From Gammaproteobacteria bacterium (GTDB taxonomy: Bacteria; Pseudomonadota; Gammaproteobacteria; Burkholderiales; Nitrosomonadaceae): 64,000 bases of DNA. Below, piece after piece: positions 36,192-45,328 of the stretch (within the stretch, counting starts at the first letter, position 1; every line of letters starts with the position of its first letter). The notes beneath the pieces are model-generated. The model did not search any database, had not been told where the DNA came from, and was given only the letters and a program-made list of their open reading frames with translations. The stretch covers positions 372,001 through 436,000 of the forward strand of contig CP054179.1 in assembly GCA_015709615.1 (NCBI GenBank), read 5' to 3'. The position numbers and the translations under genes were made by a program.

Positions 36192-38225
36192 TCAAACCCG
36201 CAAATAACCGGCTTTTTCACCGAGCCAGCGCGCAATGTGCTGTTCCGCCAATTGCGGATGATTGTTGAGCAACTCATCCGCCGTGGCTTGAGCCGCTTTC
36301 AGTAAATCGCCATCCTGTTCGAGATCGGCAAAACGTAGCAGCGGTACGCCGCTCTGCCGGGCGCCGAGAAACTCGCCGGGACCGCGCAATTGCAAATCCT
36401 GCCGGGCGATTTCAAAACCGTCGCTATGCTCAAAAATGATTTTGAGCCGTTTGCGAGCGATTTCAGATAATGGCTGTTGAAACATCAGGATACAAATACT
36501 GGCTGCCGTGCCGCGCCCGACGCGACCGCGCAATTGGTGCAGTTGCGACAACCCCATGCGCTCGGCATTTTCGATCACCATCAGCGACGCATTCGGCACA
36601 TCCACGCCGACTTCAATGACCGTCGTCGCCACCAGCAACTGGATGTCTCCTTGTTTGAACGCTGTCATAACGGCCGCTTTTTCCTGCGGCGGTAAACGCC
36701 CATGCACCAAGCCGATACGCAAATGCGGAAACACTCGGGTTAAATTTTCGCAAGTCTCTATCGCTGTCTGCAGTTGTAAGGTTTCTGATTCCTCGATCAA
36801 CGGACAGACCCAGTAGACTTGCTTGCCTTGTTCGCAAGCCTGTTGAATCCGTGCAACGATCTCCTCGCGGCGGTTATCGGCGATCAATTTGGTCACAACC
36901 GGCGACCGGCCGGGCGGCAATTCATCGATGACCGACACATCCAGATCGGCGAAATAACTCATCGACAACGTGCGCGGTATCGGCGTCGCGCTCATCATCA
37001 ACTGGTGCGGCACTTGACCTGATTGCGCGCCCTTCATGCGCAACGCCAGACGTTGGTGTACGCCGAAACGGTGCTGCTCGTCGATAATCGCCAAACCCAA
37101 CTGGTGAAATATCACTTGATCTTGAAACAAAGCGTGCGTACCGACAGCAAGCTGCGCGGCGCCGCTGGCAATTTCTTCCGATACGGCTTGCTTTTGCTTC
37201 TTTTTCTGACTGCCGGATAGCCAAGCCACATTGATTCCCAACGGTTCAAACCAGCTTGCCAGCTTCTGAAAATGTTGCTCGGCGAGAATCTCGGTCGGCG
37301 CCATGATGGCGGCTTGAAAACCGTTTTCAATCGCCTGTAGCGCGGCCAAGGCAGCCACGATCGTTTTGCCACTGCCAACATCGCCTTGCAACAAGCGTTG
37401 CATCGGATAAGGCGAAGTCAAATCACGGCTGATTTCTGCGACGACTCTCATTTGCGCAGCGGTCAGTTGAAAACTAAGCCGCGCGAGAAACGATTGCTGC
37501 AATGCGCCCTTTTGCGCCAAGACCGGTGCGGCATGGCTGCGCCGCTGCCGGTAATGCAAACGCATCGATAACTGCTGCGCCAGCAATTCGTCGAATTTGA
37601 TCCGCCGCCAGGCCGGATGCGTGCGCGCTTGCAGTGCTGCCAGCGATACCTCGGGCGGCGGATTGTGCAAGCACACCACGCTGTCGCGGAAACTTGCCAG
37701 CCGGTATTTCCGGATGATGTCATCCGGTATCGATTCGGTCAGCATTTGCCGGTTATTCTGCAACGCTTGTCCGATCAGTTTGCCGATCATTTTCTGCGTT
37801 AAACCCGCTGTCACCGGATAAACCGGTGTCATCGTATCCGCCAGAGATTCTCCGGCATGGACAATGCGGCATTTGGGGTGCACCATTTCCGCGCCGAAAA
37901 AACCGCTGCGCACTTCACCTAACAACCGCACACGCTTCCCCGCAGCGTAGCTTTTGATCTGACTGCCGTAGAAATTCAGAAAACGCATGACCAGCACGCC
38001 GCTGCTGTCTTCAACCTGACAAACCAGTTGCCGCCTGGGCCGGACTACTACTTCGCTATGTACGATGACGCCTTCGACTTGCACCGTCTGCCCCTGGGGC
38101 GCATCGGCAATGGCAAACAGCCGCGTTTCATCTTCGTACCGGATCGGCAAGTGCAGAATCAGATCCAGATCGTTGCGAATGCCTAAGCGCGACAGCTTTT
38201 CCTGCACAGCAGAATGGGCAGTCAT
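36192..38225 (-). CDS. recG: ATP-dependent DNA helicase RecG
   Basis: 677 residues. RecG drives branch migration and fork regression. An N-terminal OB/wedge domain (about residues 50-150) is followed by the helicase core: Walker A GDVGSGKT, the DEQH box in IDEQHRFGVHQRLALR, motif III MSATPIPRTL and motif VI QLRGRVGR. The C-terminal LQLRGPGEFLGARQSG is the RecG TRG region. The length is typical. ridA lies 36 bp upstream on the same strand. Confidence 0.97.
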   Translation of the reverse strand: MTAHSAVQEKLSRLGIRNDLDLILHLPIRYEDETRLFAIADAPQGQTVQVEGVIVHSEVVVRPRRQLVCQVEDSSGVLVMRFLNFYGSQIKSYAAGKRVRLLGEVRSGFFGAEMVHPKCRIVHAGESLADTMTPVYPVTAGLTQKMIGKLIGQALQNNRQMLTESIPDDIIRKYRLASFRDSVVCLHNPPPEVSLAALQARTHPAWRRIKFDELLAQQLSMRLHYRQRRSHAAPVLAQKGALQQSFLARLSFQLTAAQMRVVAEISRDLTSPYPMQRLLQGDVGSGKTIVAALAALQAIENGFQAAIMAPTEILAEQHFQKLASWFEPLGINVAWLSGSQKKKQKQAVSEEIASGAAQLAVGTHALFQDQVIFHQLGLAIIDEQHRFGVHQRLALRMKGAQSGQVPHQLMMSATPIPRTLSMSYFADLDVSVIDELPPGRSPVVTKLIADNRREEIVARIQQACEQGKQVYWVCPLIEESETLQLQTAIETCENLTRVFPHLRIGLVHGRLPPQEKAAVMTAFKQGDIQLLVATTVIEVGVDVPNASLMVIENAERMGLSQLHQLRGRVGRGTAASICILMFQQPLSEIARKRLKIIFEHSDGFEIARQDLQLRGPGEFLGARQSGVPLLRFADLEQDGDLLKAAQATADELLNNHPQLAEQHIARWLGEKAGYLRV

Positions 38226-38261
38226 CGTGTTGTTTGTGAGCTTACCGCTGTCCCGCCGCGC

Positions 38262-38654
38262 TTAATTTGGCAACACCATGATGGCGTCCATTTCCACCAG
38301 TGCGCCGCGTGGTAAAGCTTTAACGCCAACGGCTGCACGCGCCGGATAAGGCTGAGAAAAATGGCTGGCCATGATGTCGTTGACCAATGCGAAATTCGCC
38401 AAATCGGTCAGAAAGATATTGAGTTTCACGACATCGCTGAAACTGCCGCCGCTGGCTGCCGCCACTGCTTTCAGATTGGCAAAAACCTGCTGAATCTGCG
38501 CTTCGATATCGTCCGGCATTTGCATGCTGACCGGATCCAATCCGATCTGCCCCGACAGATAAACAGTGTACCCTCCCCCCTTCACCCGCACGGCCTGCGA
38601 ATAGGTGCCGATAGCCTGCGGCGCGTCCGGGGTATGGATAATTTGCTTGGTCAT
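38262..38654 (-). CDS. ridA: RidA family enamine/imine deaminase
   Basis: 130 residues, one YjgF/YER057c/UK114 domain. It hydrolyses reactive 2-aminoacrylate-type enamines released by PLP enzymes. IHTPDAPQAIGTYSQAVRV, YLSGQIGLDP and PARAAVGVKALPRGALVEMDAIM are the conserved blocks, with the substrate-anchoring Arg in PARAAVG and the Glu in VEMDA. TCAGGAGAAAA precedes the ATG. It is the first gene of a short ridA-recG unit. Confidence 0.95.
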   Translation of the reverse strand: MTKQIIHTPDAPQAIGTYSQAVRVKGGGYTVYLSGQIGLDPVSMQMPDDIEAQIQQVFANLKAVAAASGGSFSDVVKLNIFLTDLANFALVNDIMASHFSQPYPARAAVGVKALPRGALVEMDAIMVLPN

Positions 38655-38714
38655 TTTTTCTCCTGATGAAATTGATTCGATCTTTTTTGTTATAGTTGGC
38701 CTCTGCGAACAACC

Positions 38715-38775
38715 TTAAGGAAGCTCTTAAGAACTACCGCATTCGGTCATGCTACCTTTTTCAGAGCTTCCTTAA
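38715..38775. repeat. Intergenic 13-bp inverted repeat
   Basis: Arms 38715-38727 and 38763-38775 (TTAAGGAAGCTCT / AGAGCTTCCTTAA) are perfectly complementary around a 35-base spacer, between the divergent ridA and murA genes. The right part of this element resembles a sequence downstream of argH (42464-42488, 21 of 25 bases). No U run follows, so it is not an obvious terminator. Confidence 0.6.
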
Positions 38776-38864
38776 TCGCACGATTGCGGTATGATGCAGC
38801 GAACTTTGGCGCATTTCAACCAAGCCGGAATTTTAATCGAATCTCCTTTTGAATTTTCCATTTC

Positions 38865-40118
38865 ATGCAAAAACTGATTATCCAGGGAGGCTTGCCGCTG
38901 CACGGTGAGATCTCCATCTCAGGTGCAAAAAATGCCGCACTTCCGCTGCTCTGTGCCTCACTGTTGACTGAAGAATCCCTAAAAATCAAGAATGTTCCGG
39001 CATTGCACGACATCATCACCATGGTGTCGCTGCTCAAGCAAATGGGCACCCATGTGACTGAGCACGGCAACGGCGAAATTGTGCTGTCTGCCGCAACCTT
39101 GACTCACCTGATTGCACCTTACGAAATGGTCAAGACCATGCGCGCCGCCATCTTGGTGCTTGGACCTTTGCTTGCACGCGCCGGAGAAGCGGAAATTTCA
39201 TTGCCCGGTGGTTGCGCCATCGGTTTGCGTCCGGTTGATCAGCATATCAAAGGCTTGCAAGCGATGGGCGCGGAAATCGCTATCCGGCACGGCTACATTC
39301 ATGCCGTGGCGAAAAAATTACACGGCGCGCGCATTGTGTTCGATATCGTCACCGTCACCGGCACGGAGAATCTGATGATGGCGGCAACCTTGGCGGAGGG
39401 AACGACAATTCTTGAGAACGCCGCGCGGGAACCGGAAATTATCGATCTTGCCAACTGCCTGAATGCCATGGGTGCAAAAATTTACGGCGCCGGCACAGAT
39501 ATCATCACGATCGAAGGCGTTTCGTCGTTGCATGGCGCGGAGCACACGGTCATGCCGGATCGCATCGAAACCGGTACTTTTCTGGTCGCCGCCACCGCCG
39601 CCGGCGGTGAAATTCATTTAAAAAATACCGATGCGCATTTGCTCGACGCGGTTCTGGATAAACTCACCGAAGCGGGCGCGCGGATTGATTCCGAAGCAAA
39701 CTGGATCAATCTGAGAATGCACGCAAAACCGAAATCGGTGAATGTGCGGACCGCGCCCTACCCGGCCTTTCCGACCGATATGCAGGCGCAATTCATGTCG
39801 CTCAATTGCATTGCCGCCGGTACCGCCATCATGACCGAAACCATTTTTGAAAACCGCCTGATGCATGTGCAGGAATTGAAGCGCATGAACGCCAATATCG
39901 AAGTGGAAGGCAATGCCGCCATTGTCACCGGCATCGCACAACTCGACGGCACCAACGTGATGGCGACCGATCTGCGCGCTTCGGCCAGTCTCGTGATTGC
40001 CGGGCTGGTTGCACAAGGTGAAACGGTGATTGATCGCATTTATCACCTGGATCGCGGCTATGAAAATATCGAAGGTAAATTATCCGCGCTAGGTGCACAA
40101 ATCCGCCGCATTGAATAA
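38865..40118 (+). CDS. murA: UDP-N-acetylglucosamine 1-carboxyvinyltransferase
   Basis: 417 residues. The enzyme adds enolpyruvate to UDP-GlcNAc, the first committed step of peptidoglycan synthesis and the fosfomycin target. GEISISGAKNAALPLLCASLL is the N-terminal signature. GGCAIGLRPVDQH has Cys117 at the position of the reactive cysteine, so the protein should be fosfomycin-sensitive. TAPYPAFPTDMQAQFMSL and DLRASASLVIAGL are conserved C-terminal blocks. A terminator follows directly. Confidence 0.97.
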   Translation: MQKLIIQGGLPLHGEISISGAKNAALPLLCASLLTEESLKIKNVPALHDIITMVSLLKQMGTHVTEHGNGEIVLSAATLTHLIAPYEMVKTMRAAILVLGPLLARAGEAEISLPGGCAIGLRPVDQHIKGLQAMGAEIAIRHGYIHAVAKKLHGARIVFDIVTVTGTENLMMAATLAEGTTILENAAREPEIIDLANCLNAMGAKIYGAGTDIITIEGVSSLHGAEHTVMPDRIETGTFLVAATAAGGEIHLKNTDAHLLDAVLDKLTEAGARIDSEANWINLRMHAKPKSVNVRTAPYPAFPTDMQAQFMSLNCIAAGTAIMTETIFENRLMHVQELKRMNANIEVEGNAAIVTGIAQLDGTNVMATDLRASASLVIAGLVAQGETVIDRIYHLDRGYENIEGKLSALGAQIRRIE

Positions 40119-40122
40119 ATAA

Positions 40123-40152
40123 AAAAGGCTTTTGCCAATGCAAAAGCCTTTT
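40123..40152. terminator. Bidirectional terminator after murA
   Basis: Perfect 12-bp stem AAAAGGCTTTTG / CAAAAGCCTTTT with a six-base loop and A/T runs. It serves murA (plus) and the convergent membrane-protein gene (minus). Confidence 0.92.
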
Positions 40153-40186
40153 CATTCACGGCAGCTAAATTTGCGGTGAATCTATT

Positions 40187-40801
40187 CTAGAATTTAGCTT
40201 GTTTGTAACTAACAACGAGAGTAGCGATTTTCTTGTTCAATCCCATGACAGGAACAACCAGAATTTTTTTACCGTCTACGTCCGATTTGACCGAGATTTT
40301 TTGCAGATTCAGAATTTCTTTCGGAAATATTTCCGTGCCTTTTGTTTCTTCCAGGCGTTTATCAGTGGAAACCAGTAATTGACCGTCTTCACCGATCAAC
40401 ACCACGCGTTCGGTATCTTTCATTCTCACAATTTCACTCAAGTATTGATCGATTTGATCAATATTGTTGCGAATCAACTCACCGCGCACCGCCCAAGACA
40501 AAACCTGCCCGAAACGTTCTTCTTCTTTTACATATTGCTGATCGGCGTATTCCCGAGCCTGTTGCGTAATCAGTGTGCGCTCGTTTTCAAGTTTTTTCGC
40601 CATATCGGATTCCACTTTACCGACAGCAATAAACTTCCACGCAATGACGACAAGGATGAGTCCAACTAATATCGCAAAATATTTGGCGGGCAATTGCGTG
40701 GTCGGAATTTTCTCTATCCATTCAAACTTGGCATTGAATGATGAGAGCAAATTTTCAGCTTTGGATTGTTGATTCGGGTTTTGTTTGTTGTAATCCGTCA
40801 T
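40187..40801 (-). CDS. Single-pass membrane protein, cache-like sensor domain, unknown function
   Basis: 204 residues with a strong ribosome site (AAGGAG). A Gln/Asn-rich cytoplasmic N-terminus (about 38 residues) is followed by one membrane helix (41-60) and a charged coiled coil (VESDMAKKLENERTLITQQAREYADQQY). The C-terminal alpha/beta part (IDQYLSEIVRMKDTERVVLIGEDGQLLVSTDKRL...ISVKSDVDGKKILVVPVMGLNKKIATLVVSY) resembles the extracytoplasmic cache/PAS sensor of chemoreceptors and kinases, but no output domain is attached. I do not recognise a named family. Confidence 0.7.
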   Translation of the reverse strand: MTDYNKQNPNQQSKAENLLSSFNAKFEWIEKIPTTQLPAKYFAILVGLILVVIAWKFIAVGKVESDMAKKLENERTLITQQAREYADQQYVKEEERFGQVLSWAVRGELIRNNIDQIDQYLSEIVRMKDTERVVLIGEDGQLLVSTDKRLEETKGTEIFPKEILNLQKISVKSDVDGKKILVVPVMGLNKKIATLVVSYKQAKF

Positions 40802-41025
40802 GGATAACTCCTTGTAGTATGAATGGCAGAGGAAAACGCGAATTATCCACGAATCCTCTCAGAAGGAAAAGTAGCGCGCGGCAATTAAATACATTGATTC
40901 AGCATTTGCGCATCAGAAAAATTAAAGTGAATCGCCAATGTGCAAAATTACCGGCCTAGTATTTATGTTTTATAATTGCCGCTTGTTAGCGCTTTGATCG
41001 AAAAACTGAGGATTATAATCACGTC

Positions 41026-42429
41026 ATGAATGACTCCGCATCGAAACAAGATAACACCCCCAAAACCTGGTCAGGACGCTTCAATGAACCGGTGTCGGCA
41101 CTGGTAGAGCGCTATACCGCTTCGATCAGTTTTGATCAACGCTTGGCTGAGTATGATATCCAAGGATCGCTGGCGCACGCGCAAATGCTGGCGGAGCAAT
41201 ACATCATCAGTCACCAGGATCTGCTCGATATTCAGCGTGGCCTGCAACAAATCCGGGAAGAAATCCGCAATCATCAATTCATCTGGTCGCAACAGCTGGA
41301 GGACGTTCATCTCAACATCGAGAAACGTCTCACCGCATTAGTCGGCGACGCCGGTAAGCGGTTGCATACCGGCCGCTCGCGCAACGACCAGGTGGCAACC
41401 GATATTCGTTTGTTTTTACGTGCCGCAATCGATGAAACCATTAATCTGATAAAAGCCATGCAACAGGCGCTTCTCAATCTGGCGGAACAGCATGTTCACA
41501 CCGTAATGCCGGGTTTTACCCATTTGCAAGTGGCGCAACCGGTTTCATTCGGTCATCATTTGATGGCCTATTTCGAAATGTTGAAGCGCGACGTTGAGCG
41601 TCTGATCGATTGCCGCAAACGAGTCAATCAATTACCGCTGGGCGCCGCCGCGCTGGCTGGCACCAGTTATCCGATCAACCGCGAGCGGGTGGCGCAGTTG
41701 CTCAATTTTGACGGTGTTTGCCAGAACTCGCTGGATGCCGTATCGGATCGCGATTTCGCCATCGAATTCGGCGCCTGCGCTGCACTAATCATGACGCATT
41801 TATCGCGCATGTCGGAAGAATTCATTTTATGGATGAATCCGTCATTCGGTTTTATTCAACTGGCCGACCGGTTCTGTACCGGCTCGTCGATCATGCCGCA
41901 GAAAAAAAATCCGGATGTGCCGGAATTGGTGCGCGGCAAAACCGGGCGCGTCAACGGTCATCTGGTGGCGCTATTGACGCTGATGAAAGCGCAGCCGCTG
42001 GCGTACAACAAGGATAACCAGGAAGATAAAGAACCGCTGTTCGATACCGTCGACACGCTGGCGGATACGCTGCGGATTTATGCCGACATGCTCGGCGGCG
42101 TGCGCGTCAATCACGACCAGATGCGCCAAGCGGCACTGCGCGGCTACTCCACTGCAACGGACTTGGCAGATTATCTGGTTAAAAAAGGTATTCCGTTTCG
42201 CGATGCACATGAAATCGTCGCCCGGGCGGTACAGTACGCTGAACAAAAAAGCTGCGATCTCAGCAAACTGGAATTGGACGAATTACAAACCTTCTCCACG
42301 CAGATTGAGGCCGATATTTTTACCGTCTTGACTTTGGAAGGCTCGATGCAAAGCCGCAATCACACCGGCGGAACAGCACCGGGACAGGTGCAAGCGGCAA
42401 TTAATCAGGCGAAGCAATGGTTATTTTGA
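41026..42429 (+). CDS. argH: Argininosuccinate lyase
   Basis: 467 residues. It splits argininosuccinate into arginine and fumarate, the last step of arginine synthesis. The fumarase-superfamily signature GSSIMPQKKNP starts at residue 286, with the catalytic serine in the SS pair. HTGRSRNDQVATD and TVMPGFTHLQVAQP are the other active-site blocks. It is monocistronic as far as visible; no clear terminator follows. Confidence 0.97.
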   Translation: MNDSASKQDNTPKTWSGRFNEPVSALVERYTASISFDQRLAEYDIQGSLAHAQMLAEQYIISHQDLLDIQRGLQQIREEIRNHQFIWSQQLEDVHLNIEKRLTALVGDAGKRLHTGRSRNDQVATDIRLFLRAAIDETINLIKAMQQALLNLAEQHVHTVMPGFTHLQVAQPVSFGHHLMAYFEMLKRDVERLIDCRKRVNQLPLGAAALAGTSYPINRERVAQLLNFDGVCQNSLDAVSDRDFAIEFGACAALIMTHLSRMSEEFILWMNPSFGFIQLADRFCTGSSIMPQKKNPDVPELVRGKTGRVNGHLVALLTLMKAQPLAYNKDNQEDKEPLFDTVDTLADTLRIYADMLGGVRVNHDQMRQAALRGYSTATDLADYLVKKGIPFRDAHEIVARAVQYAEQKSCDLSKLELDELQTFSTQIEADIFTVLTLEGSMQSRNHTGGTAPGQVQAAINQAKQWLF

Positions 42430-42463
42430 ACCGTTGAAAATGCTTCAAATTTTATTGTCGCTA

Positions 42464-42488
42464 GCTACCTTTTTTAGAGCTTTCTAAG
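42464..42488 (+). repeat. Intergenic repeat related to the ridA-murA element
   Basis: 25 bases downstream of argH match 38751-38775 at 21 positions (GCTACCTTTTT-AGAGCTT core). Both copies are intergenic. The partner arm of the inverted repeat is missing here. Confidence 0.45.
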
Positions 42489-42668
42489 ATAGTGAAGCTT
42501 GGTTTTAGGCTGAAATCGCTACGTGCCTGTAATTTCGCATTCCCTGCTTTACAAAATCTGACCCAAAGTTCGCTGACAGCATGCTGCGAACATTCAGCGG
42601 CTCAGCGGTAATGATGAGATTCTTTTTGCATATCTATCGCACATTAAGTTAATGATAACGAACTCAGA

Positions 42669-44033
42669 CTACAGTCCCTGCCCTGTGAGAACTAACTGTG
42701 CTCCAGCGACCCTATGTTGTTCATTGGTCAATCGTTGACCATCGGCCGTTGCAGGGTTTGCAAAGGTCCAACCATGTGGTAGTTTTGTAGTATTTATCGG
42801 TAAAGGATTCTGATTTGAATAAACAGTTTGCGGTGAATCAGGATCACCGCCTGTTCGACTTGGCCAATAAAAGAGATTACTTGGATAATCACCAATCTTA
42901 TAAATATAGTAGTTAAAAGCGGCATTCAGATTTCCAGGTGTGTTCGCATTCCCCTCAACCGCGTTTTTCAAAATAGCTTGATTATTCCCCGGTGCTCCGC
43001 CAATTCCGAGGTTGGCATACCGTGTAAGCAAAACCGCTGAAGCTGTAGCGACATTTTTGTTTGCCAACTGTCCATGCAAATTTTGCCAGATCGTTTGATA
43101 GGAACGGCTATGATTGCAGACAGTATTTGGCGGAACAGCACTGATCTCACTATTTGATAAAACCCAGTTCGTTGCAGCGCCATTAACGCTGGCGCGCTGA
43201 TGCTGAACATTATTGATTTGCGTGGTTGCCGGAACAGCATTGTTATCATATTGAATAGCAGTATTACGTTGGACGACACGTTGAGCGTTTGGGGATAGTT
43301 GAGCAATATCCGGCTGAACGATTGTCTGACCACTTTCGCTTTGAAGGTTTGTTCCGCGCTCTGCGGCTTTCTTCCCCATCACATCCGCTTCATGCTCCAA
43401 CCCGTGATCATCATTGACCGGAATCCCATCTTTCATCTGTATCGTAGACCGGACCCGTCCTTGCGCCTGCTGCACGACATGCCAGGCTTCATGGGGTAGA
43501 TGCTGTTCCTGCCCCGGTGCGACATAAATATCCGTTCCCTGAGCATAAGCCAATGCGTTTAATTGCGCTGGTTGTGATGAGTTGTAATGTACCTTGACGT
43601 TGTCCAGAGACATATTTGAAAGCGATTCGATTCCCGTCTTGAGATTATCCGGCAATCCGGTGTTATTCGGTTTCACCGATTCTTTCACCTGTTGTGTAGT
43701 AACGATAGCATCGTTGTTGATATTCTTGGAGAATCTGCGCTGCGCCGCTTGGCGCGAGCTGTCATGGATTCTGTTTCTAGCAGTATGCTGTGCGATTATT
43801 CGAGGACTGTTATTGATCAAACTACGCAGTTGGCGCTGAGCTGTGATCTTTGGACTGTTATCAATCATCGTCTTCAATTGCGCCAATTCCCTCGCTTGCG
43901 CACTGCTCTTTGTCATGCTTTCCAATTGAATCATCTGCTCGCCTTGAGAGGATTCAATCGCTTTCCCAATATTTTGTTGCGTCGTCGATTGGTTTTGCGA
44001 TTGACTATTATGTTTCACTCGAGCTTTTTCCAT
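42669..44033 (-). CDS. DUF4157 metallopeptidase-like protein with unknown C-terminal domain
   Basis: 454 residues from the ATG at 44033, chosen because GGAAGGAG lies 7 bases upstream (the frame extends another 31 codons). The N-terminal 120 residues hold three to four imperfect repeats of about 16-20 residues (KTMIDNSPKITAQRQ, RSLINNSPRIIAQHT, and so on). The DUF4157 domain covers about 127-225: LPDNLKTGIESLSNMSLDNVKVHY, LNALAYAQGTDIYVAPG and HEAWHVVQQAQGRV, where His181-Glu182-xx-His185 with HEAD at 214-217 form a likely zinc site. The C-terminal 230 residues have no domain I recognise. DUF4157 proteins are often cargo or accessories of extracellular contractile injection systems and of polymorphic toxins; no such system is in the window. 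Confidence 0.8.
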   Translation of the reverse strand: MEKARVKHNSQSQNQSTTQQNIGKAIESSQGEQMIQLESMTKSSAQARELAQLKTMIDNSPKITAQRQLRSLINNSPRIIAQHTARNRIHDSSRQAAQRRFSKNINNDAIVTTQQVKESVKPNNTGLPDNLKTGIESLSNMSLDNVKVHYNSSQPAQLNALAYAQGTDIYVAPGQEQHLPHEAWHVVQQAQGRVRSTIQMKDGIPVNDDHGLEHEADVMGKKAAERGTNLQSESGQTIVQPDIAQLSPNAQRVVQRNTAIQYDNNAVPATTQINNVQHQRASVNGAATNWVLSNSEISAVPPNTVCNHSRSYQTIWQNLHGQLANKNVATASAVLLTRYANLGIGGAPGNNQAILKNAVEGNANTPGNLNAAFNYYIYKIGDYPSNLFYWPSRTGGDPDSPQTVYSNQNPLPINTTKLPHGWTFANPATADGQRLTNEQHRVAGAQLVLTGQGL

Positions 44034-44377
44034 GGTGTTCTCCTTCCTTATCGCATCACGTTTTGTCTCGCTACAACCGTTTCCATAGCCATTCCTCCTG
44101 ATCATGATTAATGGTGCATTAAGCAAGGTATTCGGTCAATAAGCACGGATAAATCTACGCAATCAGTTGCTTATACATAAATAAATCGTAATAACTAGTT
44201 CAAAATGCTAAAATGAAATGATTAGTTTGGCGAATCAGCCGTTTTTGTTATGTTGCACAAGAAGCCACAGCGACTACTGAACAAAAACAAGGATAAACCA
44301 GGTAAGGAAAAATCATTCACCGAACATCCGCAGCCGTCGCAAACAATCCACAATAAATTTTCTAAAAAACTTAAAAC
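44034..44377. other. Intergenic region between divergent genes
   Basis: About 340 bp between the DUF4157 gene (minus) and the kinase gene (plus), AT-rich. A 63-codon plus-strand frame beginning at 44250 overlaps the kinase start and looks non-coding. No RNA gene or strong operator was seen. Confidence 0.5.
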
Positions 44378-45262
44378 ATGCATCCATGGCCTGAAATCGG
44401 CATACAAATTTCAGCCACTACCAACCGGAGCTTTAGCGTAAAAGAATTTGATCCCATCGGCGGCGGTTGTATCAATCAAGCCTATCGTATCAGCGACGGT
44501 TCGCAGCATTTCTTTGTTAAACTGAATGCCTTCGGCAGTCTCGATATGTTCGCAGCGGAATCCGCCGGTCTCGAGGAAATCCGGCAATCGGGGACGATAC
44601 GCGTGCCGCAGCCCATTTGCTACGGAAACAACGATGAGATGGCATGGCTAGCGCTGGAGTACCTCGATCTCAATAGCGGCACGTGCGGTAAGGCATCCAG
44701 CTTGGGTGAGCAGTTGGCCGCCATGCATCGTGTGACTTCTCCGCAGTACGGCTGGTATCGCGACAATACCATCGGGCAAACACCGCAAATAAATTCATTT
44801 TCTTCGGATTGGATCGAATTCTGGCGCACGCAACGCCTGGAATATCAATTCAATCTGGCACAACGAAACGGATTCGCCGGGAAGCTGCAAAATCTGGGTG
44901 CGCAATTATTAAGCGATCTGGATAAATTTTTTTGCGATGCGCCCCCCTCCCCGTCGCTATTGCACGGCGACCTATGGAGCGGCAATTATGCCTACGACGC
45001 CAGCGGGGATCCGACATTATTCGATCCTGCGGTCTATTACGGCGATCGCGAGACGGATATCGCCATGACCGAACTTTTCGGCGGCTTCCCAGCCGATTTT
45101 TATTCCGCTTACCGCTATAATTATCCGCTGGATTCCGGTTATAATATCCGTAAACACGTTTATAACCTCTATCATATTCTGAATCATTTGAATCTTTTTG
45201 GCGGCAGTTATCGTCATCAAGCTGAACATACGATAAATACGTTGCTGGCTGAAATTCATTAA
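44378..45262 (+). CDS. Fructosamine-3-kinase family protein
   Basis: 294 residues. FDPIGGGCINQAYRISDGSQHFFVKLN is the nucleotide-binding loop with its lysine, FAAESAGLEEIRQSGTIRVPQP the next block, and LLHGDLWSGNYAYDASGDPTLFDPAVYYGDRETDIAMTELFGG the catalytic HGDxxxxN and metal-binding Asp motifs. The family phosphorylates fructosamines or ribulosamines on glycated proteins and allows their repair. It ends 66 bases before pyrG on the same strand. Confidence 0.93.
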   Translation: MHPWPEIGIQISATTNRSFSVKEFDPIGGGCINQAYRISDGSQHFFVKLNAFGSLDMFAAESAGLEEIRQSGTIRVPQPICYGNNDEMAWLALEYLDLNSGTCGKASSLGEQLAAMHRVTSPQYGWYRDNTIGQTPQINSFSSDWIEFWRTQRLEYQFNLAQRNGFAGKLQNLGAQLLSDLDKFFCDAPPSPSLLHGDLWSGNYAYDASGDPTLFDPAVYYGDRETDIAMTELFGGFPADFYSAYRYNYPLDSGYNIRKHVYNLYHILNHLNLFGGSYRHQAEHTINTLLAEIH

Positions 45263-45328
45263 TTTATTGATACGTCATTCGCTCAATCTCACTGATCTCA
45301 TGAATCTTTCTTGTTACGATAACCGCTC

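Noticed and set aside
44250..44441. 63-codon plus-strand frame before the kinase gene
   Set aside because: Overlaps the kinase start out of frame and is Lys/Pro-rich without a domain or ribosome site.
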